Source: Thioclava indica (GTDB lineage: Bacteria > Pseudomonadota > Alphaproteobacteria > Rhodobacterales > Rhodobacteraceae). From it: 45,413 nt of DNA. The translations under genes and the position numbers were made by a program. Location: positions 1 through 45,413 of the forward strand of contig NZ_AUNB01000025.1 in assembly GCF_000714545.1 (NCBI RefSeq), given 5' to 3'. Under the pieces are notes generated by a model. That model was not told the DNA's origin and did no database searches. It saw only the letters and a list, made by a program, of their open reading frames with translations. Positions 1 through 6,997 of this stretch are shown here, one piece after another (within the stretch, counting starts at the first letter, position 1; each line of letters opens with the position of its first letter).

Positions 1-2
1 TT

Positions 3-815
3 TACCTTGCCGATCTGGCAGCGCCTGCGGGCAAGGCCCCTGCCCTGTCGGTCTCGACCATCGAGCGCCGCCTGTCCGGCCTTGGCTGGAACTACGCGCA
101 GCGCGGCTTTGCGCTTGATCGCAAGAACCGCCATATCGCGACCGTGCTGGCGGGGATCAAACGCAAACATGCGCGCCCGCCGGTGCAGAAAGAAGCGATC
201 CTGCGCGACGACATTCTCGCGATGGTGGCCACCCTGCCCTACGACCTGCGCGGGTTGCGTGATCGTGCGATCCTGCTGTTGGGCTATGCGGGCGGATTGC
301 GGCGCTCTGAGATCGTCAGTCTGGACTTGCATAAGGATGACACGCCCGACTCTGGTTGCTGGATCGAGATCATGGACGCGGGCGCCCTGCTCACGCTGAA
401 TGCCAAAACCGGCTGGCGTGAGGTCGAGATCGGGCGCGGCTCGTCCGATCAGACTTGCCCGGTGCATGCGCTGGAGCAGTGGCTGCAATTCGCCAAGATC
501 GACTTTGGCCCGCTGTTTGTTCGGACATCCCGCGATGGCAAAAAGGCGCTTGCGGCCCGCCTGAGCGATAAACACGTCGCGCGGCTGATCAAGCAGACCG
601 TACTGGACGCGGGCATCCGCGCGGACCTGCCCGAGAAAGACCGCCTTGCGCTGTTTTCTGGCCATTCCCTGCGCGCCGGTCTTGCCAGTTCCGCCGAGGT
701 CGACGAGCGCTATGTTCAAAAGCAGCTTGGCCATGCCAGCGCCGAAATGACCCGCCGCTATCAGCGCCGCCGCGACCGGTTCCGCGTGAACCTGACCAAG
801 GCGGCGGGGTTGTGA
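3..815 (+). CDS. Tyrosine recombinase / integrase, 3' part
   Basis: The reading frame is open from base 3 of the window, so the gene begins upstream and only about 270 C-terminal residues are visible. The catalytic domain of the phage-integrase family is clear: Arg I in GLRRSEI, the HxxR box as HSLRAG, the LGHAS box, and the nucleophilic Tyr in RYQRR near the C-terminus, nine residues after the LGH histidine. The N-terminal part looks like an SAM-like core-binding domain (STIERRLSGLGW). The family cuts and rejoins DNA at specific sites to integrate or resolve mobile DNA. It lies next to a toxin-antitoxin pair and the repABC replicon, so resolution of plasmid multimers or integration of an element are both possible. 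An ATG at 144 is internal to the domain and is not the real start. Confidence 0.9.
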   Translation, partial: YLADLAAPAGKAPALSVSTIERRLSGLGWNYAQRGFALDRKNRHIATVLAGIKRKHARPPVQKEAILRDDILAMVATLPYDLRGLRDRAILLLGYAGGLRRSEIVSLDLHKDDTPDSGCWIEIMDAGALLTLNAKTGWREVEIGRGSSDQTCPVHALEQWLQFAKIDFGPLFVRTSRDGKKALAARLSDKHVARLIKQTVLDAGIRADLPEKDRLALFSGHSLRAGLASSAEVDERYVQKQLGHASAEMTRRYQRRRDRFRVNLTKAAGL

Positions 816-827
816 TGCACGGCCCTA

Positions 828-1187
828 CTAGGAACTGCCAGCGAGCAAACGCGCCAACATATGGCGAATGTGATCCTGCCCGCCATAGAAAACAGCCAAC
901 ACCTGTACGGCCTTGCGATCTTCGTTTGCTATGAACCAAAACACGGCCTTGTTGTGCCGAACGTAGCGCAATTCGTCCAGAATATCGGGGCGCAGCGTCC
1001 CTTGAAACGGTGCTTTCGCCAATTCAAGTGCCAAGGACTGTATCGTCAAAATGCGATGCTCGGCGCGATTCATGGCCGTTTCAAGATCATCGCCAAAATC
1101 CGTATAGGACTGAACAAGATGTTCAAAGATCAACTCGAAATCTTGCTCGGTGGCTGCAGCGAACTCAACGCTCCACACGAGGGCCAC
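828..1187 (-). CDS. ParE/RelE-type toxin
   Basis: A 119-residue protein with the look of the ParE branch of the RelE/ParE superfamily: an N-terminal VEFAAATEQDFELIFEHL helix region, then a beta-rich C-terminal half with RYVRHNKAVFWFIANED and VQVLAVFYGGQD, matching the usual RYRxHxVFYxxxxxxVxVxxVLHxxxD pattern. Its start overlaps the end of the ParD-like gene upstream by 23 bases, the usual antitoxin-then-toxin order with translational coupling. ParE toxins act on DNA gyrase. Beside a plasmid replicon the pair most likely serves post-segregational stabilisation. The family assignment is from sequence pattern; the target is inferred from the family. Confidence 0.85.
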   Translation of the reverse strand: MALVWSVEFAAATEQDFELIFEHLVQSYTDFGDDLETAMNRAEHRILTIQSLALELAKAPFQGTLRPDILDELRYVRHNKAVFWFIANEDRKAVQVLAVFYGGQDHIRHMLARLLAGSS

Positions 1188-1440
1188 GCCGCTTCCTGCC
1201 GATCATGGCGCTGACGCGACTTTGCATTTCGGGACCCGAGACGAATGCCCCCCCCTGACGCTCCACCAAAAGCAGCTGAAGCGCGGCCGTTTCCGCCTCG
1301 TCGGCTTCGGTTTTCTGCCGCAGAAGGTCCAGGCCGTTTTGGATAACGGCGCTGACACTCGAAAACCGCCCTTGCTCCACCAACCCGCGCGCAAAGGCAT
1401 CCTGTTGATCAGAGAGCGAGATTGAAGATTTTACACTCAT
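1165..1440 (-). CDS. ParD-like antitoxin
   Basis: A 91-residue protein starting MSVKSSISLSDQQDAF, followed by GRFSSVSAVIQNGLDLLRQK, the ribbon-helix-helix signature of CopG/ParD antitoxins. The C-terminal half (residues 45-91) is charged and presumably wraps the toxin. The start at 1440 is chosen because an AGGAG ribosome-binding site lies about 8 bases upstream; a longer frame to 1593 has no such signal. The antitoxin would neutralise the adjacent ParE-like toxin and repress their shared promoter by binding DNA through the ribbon-helix-helix domain. Confidence 0.85.
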   Translation of the reverse strand: MSVKSSISLSDQQDAFARGLVEQGRFSSVSAVIQNGLDLLRQKTEADEAETAALQLLLVERQGGAFVSGPEMQSRVSAMIGRKRRGPRVER

Positions 1441-1826
1441 GGCAAGTCTCCTTCTATGCCAAAGGTAACACTGAGTGGCACCACCTTCAAGGCGGGCTTG
1501 GCTGTTATGCCGCGTAATCGCTGAGCCTACCAAAGAAGCTGTGCTCAAAATGTAGCTCCCCTGCGGCGATTGAACACGCGTGAGCTTGCCCAAATGTGGC
1601 GAGGCCGTGGGTTATCCCTCTCGAAATTGAGTTATGGAGGAGACGGATAATCTCACTGCTGCACTTCCGGCGGCAAATCAGAAAATGAGTGTCCCTTGGA
1701 CGTAGGTCGACTGGTGGTAAAAATTCGAGAGGTTTAAGCGACATCGAACTGACTGCTTGAATTCGCCCTTCTAATGGTCAACCTATCGATATCTGACGGA
1801 TAATGCTTACAAGCAACTTGGTCCAT
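1441..1826. other. Intergenic region between parD-like gene and repC
   Basis: No convincing gene is visible in this stretch. The promoter of the toxin-antitoxin pair should lie in the first 100 bases. A 79-codon minus-strand frame (1505-1744) has no recognisable domain and no ribosome-binding site. The right edge runs into the parS-like palindrome just past the repC stop codon. Confidence 0.5.
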
Positions 1827-1842
1827 GTTGTCCGCGGACAAT
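1827..1842. promoter_or_regulatory. parS-like palindrome 1 (downstream of repC)
   Basis: The 14-bp perfect palindrome TTGTCCGCGGACAA, flanked by G and T, sits immediately after the repC stop codon. The full 16-mer fits the known repABC partition-site pattern GTT-N4-GC-N4-AAC except for the last base (AAT). An identical 16-mer occurs at 2879-2894. Sites of this form are bound by RepB (ParB-like) and act as the centromere of repABC plasmids. The CCGCGG centre is also the recognition sequence of Eco29kI-type enzymes, one of which seems to be encoded at 43356-44231. Confidence 0.8.
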
Positions 1843-1843
1843 T

Positions 1844-2944
1844 CTATGCTCTTTGCAATGAGAACCCTGTCTGGTTTGACATACGTTTGATCAAGCGGAC
1901 AGGGTCAAAGTTCGCGCTATTGCGTCCGCTGGTAACGGACCGGAAATAGGCACCGACTTGCTGAATGCGTTCATGGAATTGCGTCATGATCCAGACCGAA
2001 ATTGCTGCGTGATAAGGTCCAATCGAGTGTTCAGCGGCTTGGTAATTCGCTCGATCAATGCCAATCATGGGCGCAAGACTTCGACCATGAGCAATTACGT
2101 CTGCTGGCGTTTCTATGTTTCTTAGCGAAAATTCCATCGCTTGAGGACAGGCGGCGATTAGCTCTGCAAGGTTAAGTGTTTCGTTGGCTGGGTGAGGGCT
2201 GGATGGTTCAGAAGATGTTTCTTTCTTATCATTAAGTTCTTTATTTGACTTATGATGGTGGCGGACAAATTGGCCGTCGTTGGCGGACAGATCAGTCGAA
2301 TTTTTATTAGAAACGTTATGGTCCGCAGCGGCTTCGGCGGGGGGCGTTTGATGGGTTTCCAACAAGGTTTCGAGCTGCTCCAGTGACAGCTTTCTCCGCA
2401 ACAGTTTCAAGCCCAGAAGGGCATCTTCATTCTCGGGGTCTTGCGTAAGCGCTATGTTGATCGCTGCGCGCAGTTTGCATCGGAGATAGTTAATTTGTTC
2501 TTGTTGTTTTGCGGCAGTGGCTGCGAGGTCGGACAGTTCATGCAGGCGTTCGAATAGCGGGCTAAGGTCAAAACCAAACCGGAGTGACTTTCCTTCATTT
2601 GCATTGTGCCGTGTGTAGCGTTTTTTGTTCGGGCTGTCGTGACGTACCAGCAGGCCAATCTCCTGTAGGGTCGCAACGTGCCGACGGATGCTGCGCTCGG
2701 AAATGCCGCTGCGCCGAAAAGAGAGCGTTGCATTAGAGGCAAAGACTGTGTGGTGGGTTCGCTTCGGCGCCAGGCAAGATAGCATGGCCTCGAGCGTTGC
2801 GATGACCGGTGGTTTGAGGCTCAGGAGAGGCGCGGCTTTGCGGATGATTTCGATGACGATGTGACGTTCGGGAACGGCGTTGTCCGCGGACAATACTTGA
2901 CCTACCCGCTGCCCGAAAGGCGCGGCGACTTGAATGAATGCCAT
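1844..2944 (-). CDS. repC: Replication initiator RepC
   Basis: A 366-residue protein, close to the usual RepC size. It has the N-terminal RepC domain: a winged-helix region with SERSIRRHVATLQEIGLLVRHDSPNKKRY (about residues 78-108), a linker rich in Asn, Lys and Glu (about 205-255) and a C-terminal conserved segment with AAISVWIMTQFHERIQQVGAYFRSVTSGR. RepC is the initiator of repABC replicons, and the family's origin usually lies inside repC. It is the last gene of the repA-repB-repC operon, separated from repB by 223 bases that carry the probable antisense RNA. A parS-like site is embedded in codons for VLSADN near the N-terminus and a second one follows the stop codon. The ribosome-binding site is weak, as expected for an RNA-controlled initiator. 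Confidence 0.95.
   Translation of the reverse strand: MAFIQVAAPFGQRVGQVLSADNAVPERHIVIEIIRKAAPLLSLKPPVIATLEAMLSCLAPKRTHHTVFASNATLSFRRSGISERSIRRHVATLQEIGLLVRHDSPNKKRYTRHNANEGKSLRFGFDLSPLFERLHELSDLAATAAKQQEQINYLRCKLRAAINIALTQDPENEDALLGLKLLRRKLSLEQLETLLETHQTPPAEAAADHNVSNKNSTDLSANDGQFVRHHHKSNKELNDKKETSSEPSSPHPANETLNLAELIAACPQAMEFSLRNIETPADVIAHGRSLAPMIGIDRANYQAAEHSIGPYHAAISVWIMTQFHERIQQVGAYFRSVTSGRNSANFDPVRLIKRMSNQTGFSLQRA
2879..2894. promoter_or_regulatory. parS-like palindrome 2 (inside repC)
   Basis: A second copy of the same 16-mer found at 1827-1842 (core TTGTCCGCGGACAA). It lies in the coding sequence of repC, about 17 codons from its start, and encodes the residues LSADN. Exact repetition of a 16-bp near-perfect palindrome, once inside and once just beyond repC, points to RepB binding sites rather than chance. 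No third copy was found by eye. Confidence 0.8.
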
Positions 2945-3018
2945 GGCTTATCACGGCAACCTGATGGCAAAAGAGGACCTGATCCGCAGTTTATCCGTAA
3001 AAAGGGTGCAGAAAACAC

Positions 3019-3043
3019 GTCAACCGAATCGGTTGTTGTTGAC
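3019..3043. repeat. Nested palindrome in repB-repC intergenic region
   Basis: CAACCGA-A-TCGGTTG is a perfect 7-bp inverted repeat at 3021-3035, and GTCAAC at 3019-3024 is again matched by GTTGAC at 3038-3043. In the repB-repC messenger this can form a strong hairpin in the repC leader, and on the DNA it overlaps the likely promoter of the antisense RNA. A structural role in copy-number control is inferred. Confidence 0.55.
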
Positions 3044-3135
3044 TGTCAGGGAGAAGCTGGTAAATCTGAGGGTGCAAATGACAGATTGGGCTCTCCGGGG
3101 ATTACCTTGGGGGGCTCTTTCGTTTCTGGCTGCTT
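3039..3135 (+). ncRNA. Probable antisense RNA (ctRNA) controlling repC
   Basis: repABC plasmids carry a small countertranscribed RNA between repB and repC that lowers repC expression and sets incompatibility. On the plus strand here a TTGACT (3039-3044) is followed after 16 bases by TAAATC (3061-3066), a fair sigma-70 promoter. The RNA would run rightwards, against the rep operon, through a GC-rich region that can fold (CUCUCC against GGGGGG, with G-U pairs) and is followed by short U runs near 3120-3135. The existence of the RNA is known for the family. The ends given here are approximate. Confidence 0.45.
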
Positions 3136-3167
3136 ATGTGCTCCTTTTGTTATCGACTGCTCGCTTC

Positions 3168-4142
3168 TTAATCGGCTTTTGCCGACGCTTGCCACGCCTC
3201 ATAGAGACGTTTCAATTCGGCTTCCGCGTTGTCACGCATCCAGCGCGCGAAGTCCGGAGTATCGGTTTTCGACAGCTTGAACGTCAGCGCACGCGTAGTT
3301 TCCTTGACCTCGGCGAGAACTGTTCCGTCCTCATGAACCATCGATAGGGCAGGGGGGGCGGAACGAGACGCTTTGGGACTAGCGGTACTGCGCGTCATCG
3401 CGCCATGCACTGCGTCAAAGCGTTCGTCTGAGGGCAGGGCGCCAGCTTTGGACTCGATTGCGGACAACATCGCCGCAACGTCCTGATTGCCTGAGTTGAA
3501 CAACTCGCTCAATTCCTCCCAACGCCTGCGGCCAACCCCATGCGCCGGGCCGATAAATCCAACTACAGGGCGCGGGATACCACGTGTGACCTTGTTCATG
3601 CGCGACAACATCGGCTTGTCGATCGCAAGCGCGTCCAAAATCACCGAGCTTTCATAGCCAGCGTCTGTTAACTCATTGGCAAACAGTGCTTTTTCGATAA
3701 AACTGGGATCAAGACGCTGAGAATTCTCCTGCCCCTGCGCCAGCACCGCATCTTCATCTGACAATGAGCGCACCAACGCCTTGGCGGATTGCCCAAGCAA
3801 GGCCAGCGCACGCAATCGCCTGCGTCCATAGACAATCCGGTAGCGACCGGGACTTTCGACAATCGGGCGCACCATGATCGGCACTTGTTGCCCGAATTCC
3901 TTGATCGATTGCGCAAGCGTCGCGACATCCTCATCCGCGAAAAAGAGCCGGTCTTTCGGACCGCCATCGTCGATCAGATGGGGCGCAATTTCGCGCACTG
4001 CATTGCTTGAGAGATCCTTTAGCGTGGATTTCACGCCGCTCATCGCGCCGGTATTGGGAAAGCGCGACTTTGTTTCCGTCGGGCTTTCGGTGGAACCGGT
4101 AGAGGGTGGGGCAGGGGGCTGGAACAGGTTTCTACGTGCCAT
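3168..4142 (-). CDS. repB: Plasmid partitioning protein RepB (ParB family)
   Basis: A 324-residue protein. The ParB-type nuclease/CTPase-like domain is recognised by IKEFGQQVPIMVRPI, then YGRRRLRALALLG (about residues 104-116; the counterpart of the GERRxRA box) and GQENSQRLDPSFIEKA, followed by a helix-turn-helix region (ILDALAIDKPMLSRMNKV) and a C-terminal dimerisation segment. RepB binds parS sites and works with RepA to segregate plasmid copies. Its ATG shares one base with the repA stop codon, so the two are translationally coupled. The probable binding sites are the two parS-like palindromes around repC. Confidence 0.95.
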   Translation of the reverse strand: MARRNLFQPPAPPSTGSTESPTETKSRFPNTGAMSGVKSTLKDLSSNAVREIAPHLIDDGGPKDRLFFADEDVATLAQSIKEFGQQVPIMVRPIVESPGRYRIVYGRRRLRALALLGQSAKALVRSLSDEDAVLAQGQENSQRLDPSFIEKALFANELTDAGYESSVILDALAIDKPMLSRMNKVTRGIPRPVVGFIGPAHGVGRRRWEELSELFNSGNQDVAAMLSAIESKAGALPSDERFDAVHGAMTRSTASPKASRSAPPALSMVHEDGTVLAEVKETTRALTFKLSKTDTPDFARWMRDNAEAELKRLYEAWQASAKAD

Positions 4143-5344
4143 CAGTCAGTCTCGCGCCCCCATCCCTGTTGAATGCTTTTCTCGAACTCGTCGGCGACCC
4201 CGTTCACGCTTTCCATGATCCGGTCGAGCGTCTTGCGCACAACCTGTGAGGGCTCAAGCTCGTAGATGGATTGCTGTGTCATGCCGGCATCCGAAATCGC
4301 GGTGGATTTCAGCATCGGCGTCGTCAGGACCTGATCCAGCAGAATCGAACGCAGGAATCCGGCCATTTGCGATTGCGGCACGTCGGTTGGCTCGTATCGA
4401 GCGATCAGGAATTTCAGGAAACTCCAATCGATCGGGCCGGTGGCCTCTTCTAAGGCGCGCACCGTCTCCCCCGCCATTTCAAGGAATTGCGCCATGGACG
4501 CGACATCTAGCATGCTGGGGACAACTGTAATCAGCAATCCGCTAGAGGCCAGCAGGGCCGTCATCGTGGTAAAGCCAAGCTGCGGCGGGCAATCGATGAT
4601 CACAAGATCATAATTGGCCTCGACCTCGTCCAAAGCGATGGCAAGACGTTGCGTGAAAGGCGGGTCGATCTTGTGTTGCAGCGCATAGGCCGTTTCGGTT
4701 TCATATTCCGATAGCATCAACCCTGCGGGGGCCAGATCGAGATTGTGGAAATAGGTCTTGCGGACGATCTGGCTCATCGGCACCGGATCCTCGTATTTCA
4801 GCGCGTCATAAATCGTGCCGTGTTCGACAAATTCGATCTCGGGACGGTAGCCGAACATCGTGGTTAAACTGGCCTGCGGATCCATGTCCAGCGCCAGCAC
4901 CCGGTAGCCCCGTAAGGCATAACGCTGTGCGAGATGAATTGCCGAGGTAGTCTTGCTTGACCCCCCCTTAAAGTTCACGATTGAGATGACTTGCAGCGCA
5001 TCGCCTTCGCGACGGCCGGGCAAATAGGCATCGCCGTTGCGCCCCGTGCGCGCCATGATATGGCGGATCTGGTCGATTTCCTCGGCGGAATACAGACGAC
5101 GCCCGCGCGTGTCGGTCTCGACCTCGGGAAAATCGGGTTCCTGATGGCGGGTGCGCAGGTTTGACATGCTGATGCCGGTCAGCTCGGACACTTCAGAGGC
5201 CTGAAACTTGCGCAGCGTTTTTCGGCTTTCGGGTTGAAAGCTGTTGCGCATATGCTCATTGAGCGCATTAGACAGCCGCGTCGCATTGGCTGCAATCGTT
5301 TCCGCGATAGAGCCCGAGACGGGAGGTTTTACTGTCGAATTCAT
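4142..5344 (-). CDS. repA: Plasmid partitioning ATPase RepA (ParA family)
   Basis: A 400-residue protein. Its N-terminal 100 residues hold a MerR-like helix-turn-helix (FQASEVSELTGISMSNLRTRHQEPDFP), typical of RepA. The deviant Walker A box NFKGGSSKTTSAIHL lies at about residues 124-138, followed by LALDMDPQASLT (A') and YDLVIIDCPPQLGF (Walker B). RepA is the ParA-type ATPase that moves RepB-parS complexes and also represses the repABC promoter through its HTH. It is the first gene of the operon. An 11-bp inverted repeat about 37 bases upstream of its start is a good candidate for its operator. Confidence 0.96.
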   Translation of the reverse strand: MNSTVKPPVSGSIAETIAANATRLSNALNEHMRNSFQPESRKTLRKFQASEVSELTGISMSNLRTRHQEPDFPEVETDTRGRRLYSAEEIDQIRHIMARTGRNGDAYLPGRREGDALQVISIVNFKGGSSKTTSAIHLAQRYALRGYRVLALDMDPQASLTTMFGYRPEIEFVEHGTIYDALKYEDPVPMSQIVRKTYFHNLDLAPAGLMLSEYETETAYALQHKIDPPFTQRLAIALDEVEANYDLVIIDCPPQLGFTTMTALLASSGLLITVVPSMLDVASMAQFLEMAGETVRALEEATGPIDWSFLKFLIARYEPTDVPQSQMAGFLRSILLDQVLTTPMLKSTAISDAGMTQQSIYELEPSQVVRKTLDRIMESVNGVADEFEKSIQQGWGRETD

Positions 5345-5380
5345 GCTGCCCTCATGGCTTCTTGTCGAGCCTGTTCTATT

Positions 5381-5419
5381 TCGTCGCCAGAATGCGCGAT
5401 TTTTGCGATCTGGCGACGA
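5381..5419. promoter_or_regulatory. Inverted repeat in repA promoter region (putative RepA operator)
   Basis: TCGTCGCCAGA (5381-5391) and TCTGGCGACGA (5409-5419) form a perfect 11-bp inverted repeat with a 17-base spacer, placed 37 bases upstream of the repA ATG. RepA proteins repress their own operon by binding symmetrical sequences in this position, so this is probably the operator. It differs from the two parS-like sites and so is unlikely to be a third RepB site. Confidence 0.6.
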
Positions 5420-5460
5420 TTAAACTAATTACACGCAACTTTCCTTCAAACAACAGTTTT

Positions 5461-5621
5461 TTATCCCCAGGAGGCGCGGGCAGCGTCGTGATTGTGCCGC
5501 CAGAGGGCTTTGGCAGCATATAACAAGTTGAAAATATTAAAGAATTGCTGAATGCGCGCGCGCTGCACAAAATATGGTAGCGGATAGCTGCCGCTCCGCT
5601 ACCGCTGGAATTGTATCCACA
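5461..5621. other. DnaA-box-like sites upstream of repA
   Basis: TTATCCCCA at 5461-5469 and GTATCCACA at 5613-5621 each match the DnaA box TTATCCACA at eight of nine positions, and the stretch between them is partly AT-rich. They could recruit DnaA to this plasmid region. The origin of repABC plasmids usually maps to repC, so a role here is uncertain. Beyond these sites, the hairpin at 5576-5603 and the operator, nothing gene-like was found between repA and the IS element. Confidence 0.3.
5576..5603. repeat. Inverted repeat GGTAGCGGA/TCCGCTACC
   Basis: A perfect 9-bp inverted repeat with a 10-base loop, about 230 bases upstream of repA and just before the IS6 element. There is no T run, so it is a weak terminator candidate. 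It may instead be a protein-binding site or belong to sequence disrupted by the IS. Confidence 0.4.
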
Positions 5622-5705
5622 AGGCGAATCGCTGGGGGGGTGCCGCTCTTTGACGGGGCTATCCGGGCGAAACACGGGAAATTTGGTGATGGCCCGAGGG
5701 GCGGC

Positions 5706-6532
5706 GGTTCTGTCGCAAACGAGGGATGACCCTTCAGTCCGGTAGAGTTTCGCGCTACGATTGGCAAAAAACAAGGGCAGGCGGGTTGACGCAGATGGCT
5801 ATTGATTTCAGGGGCGTGCACTACCCGAAACCGGTGGTCCTTTAAGCGGTGTTCTTCTACGTCCGCTACGCTGTCTCCTACCGCGACCTGGAAGAGATTA
5901 TGGCCGAGCGCGGGGTCCAGGTCGACCATGCGACGCTGAACCGATGGGTTGTGAAGTTTTCACCTTTGATCGCCGCCCAAGCACAAAGGAGGAAGCGGCC
6001 GACGGCCAACTCCTGGCGAGTAGACGAGACCTACATCCGGGTCAAAGGCCGTTGGACTTACCTCTACCGCGCCGTGGATCGAAGTGGGCAAACCCTTGAT
6101 TTTATGCTGTCCGAGCGCCGCGACCTCGCCGCCGCTCGTCATTTCTTCAAGCAGGTGATAGCTGCGAACGACGTACCAGATCGTGTTGTGATCGACAAAA
6201 GCGGAGCCAATCTCGCCGGGCTTCAGGCGGTGAATGTGATCCTGAAATTCACGAACTGCGGGCGGACGATCGAGATACGGCAGGTCAAATATCTCAACAA
6301 CATTCTTGAACAAGACCACCGATTTATCAAACGGGTCACTCACCCCATGATGGGCTTCAAAGCATTCCATTCGGCCGCCGCGACCATTGCCGGGATCGAG
6401 ACCGCCCACATGATCCGAAAGGGCCAGATCCCGGCAAAAGGCGCAACCGCCTTTCAGATCTTCGCGGAGATCGCAGCATAGCCATGTCCAGAATTCGGCT
6501 CAACGATCCCTAAAAAAGTTTGCGACGGAACC
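5706..6532 (+). mobile_element. IS6-family insertion sequence
   Basis: The left end GGTTCTGTCGCAAA (5706-5719) and right end TTTGCGACGGAACC (6519-6532) are 14-bp inverted repeats with one mismatch. They enclose a single transposase frame, giving about 827 bp, the normal size for IS6. The 8-bp flanks GGGGCGGC and CGGGAGAA do not match, so there is no target duplication. That suggests replicon fusion or deletion by recombination between IS copies rather than a simple insertion. The right end stops 12 bases before the tctB start, so tctB may use a ribosome-binding site touching the IS end. Confidence 0.9.
5795..6481 (+). pseudogene. IS6-family transposase with early stop codon
   Basis: The frame starts MAIDFRGVHYPKPVVL, hits TAA at 5843-5845, and then continues without interruption as AVFFYVRYAVSYRDLEEIM to 6481 (228 residues in all). 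The DDE catalytic triad is intact: VDETYIRVKGRW, VIDKSGAN and NNILEQDHR. In the degenerate sister copy at 28180 the corresponding codon is TAT, so a single TAT-to-TAA change explains the stop. Translation from the GTG at 5849 could give a protein lacking about 18 N-terminal residues. Whether that protein is active is unknown. Confidence 0.85.
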
Positions 6533-6544
6533 CGGGAGAAGACG

Positions 6545-6994
6545 ATGATTTTCAACAGACAACCGTTATTCTTGTATTTCACTCTTGCCGTGTCTGTCGG
6601 ATATTTCATTACGGCGCTGAGTTTAGGTGCGCCCGTATCCGAGAGCGGCTTGACGCCTTCGTTCTTCCCCATCCTTCTGGGGGGCGTGGCCATCGTTTTT
6701 GCCAGCGTTCTTATCGTCCAAAAGCTGCGCGCCGAACACGATGGACCGGGACCAAGCGAACCGCGGATCTACACGCATTTGTGGGTTGTCGTGGCCATCT
6801 TTGTCTACATCGTCGCCTTCAAGCCTTTGGGATATTTCATCTCTTCAAGCCTCTTCGTCTTCGCGCTTCTCTTGCTTTTCTCGTCTTTCGAAAAGCTGCT
6901 GCAGAAGGCCGTTATATCCGTGGTGATTGTCGGGATCGCCTATGTCATGTTCCAACAATTGTTCGGGGTTCGCCTCCCGACGCCGTGGGGGTAA
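6545..6994 (+). CDS. tctB: TTT transporter small membrane subunit TctB
   Basis: A 149-residue membrane protein with about four transmembrane segments (LFLYFTLAVSVGYFITAL, FFPILLGGVAIVFASVLI, VVVAIFVYIVAF, ISSSLFVFALLLLF). Its size and hydrophobic pattern match the TctB family of tripartite tricarboxylate transporters. With TctA and a periplasmic TctC it imports carboxylates driven by an ion gradient. It is followed after 3 bases by tctA. No tctC is present: the upstream neighbour is the IS6 end, which probably removed it. The ribosome-binding site GGGAGAA lies just beyond the IS end. Confidence 0.85.
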   Translation: MIFNRQPLFLYFTLAVSVGYFITALSLGAPVSESGLTPSFFPILLGGVAIVFASVLIVQKLRAEHDGPGPSEPRIYTHLWVVVAIFVYIVAFKPLGYFISSSLFVFALLLLFSSFEKLLQKAVISVVIVGIAYVMFQQLFGVRLPTPWG

Positions 6995-6997
6995 ATC

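Noticed and set aside
5376-5774. 132-codon minus-strand frame upstream of repA
   Set aside because: Low-complexity, Ser/Pro/Arg-rich translation without a domain or ribosome-binding site. It overlaps the repA operator and the IS6 end.
5698-6540. 8-bp target duplication around the IS6 element
   Set aside because: The flanks GGGGCGGC and CGGGAGAA do not match, so a simple insertion is not supported.
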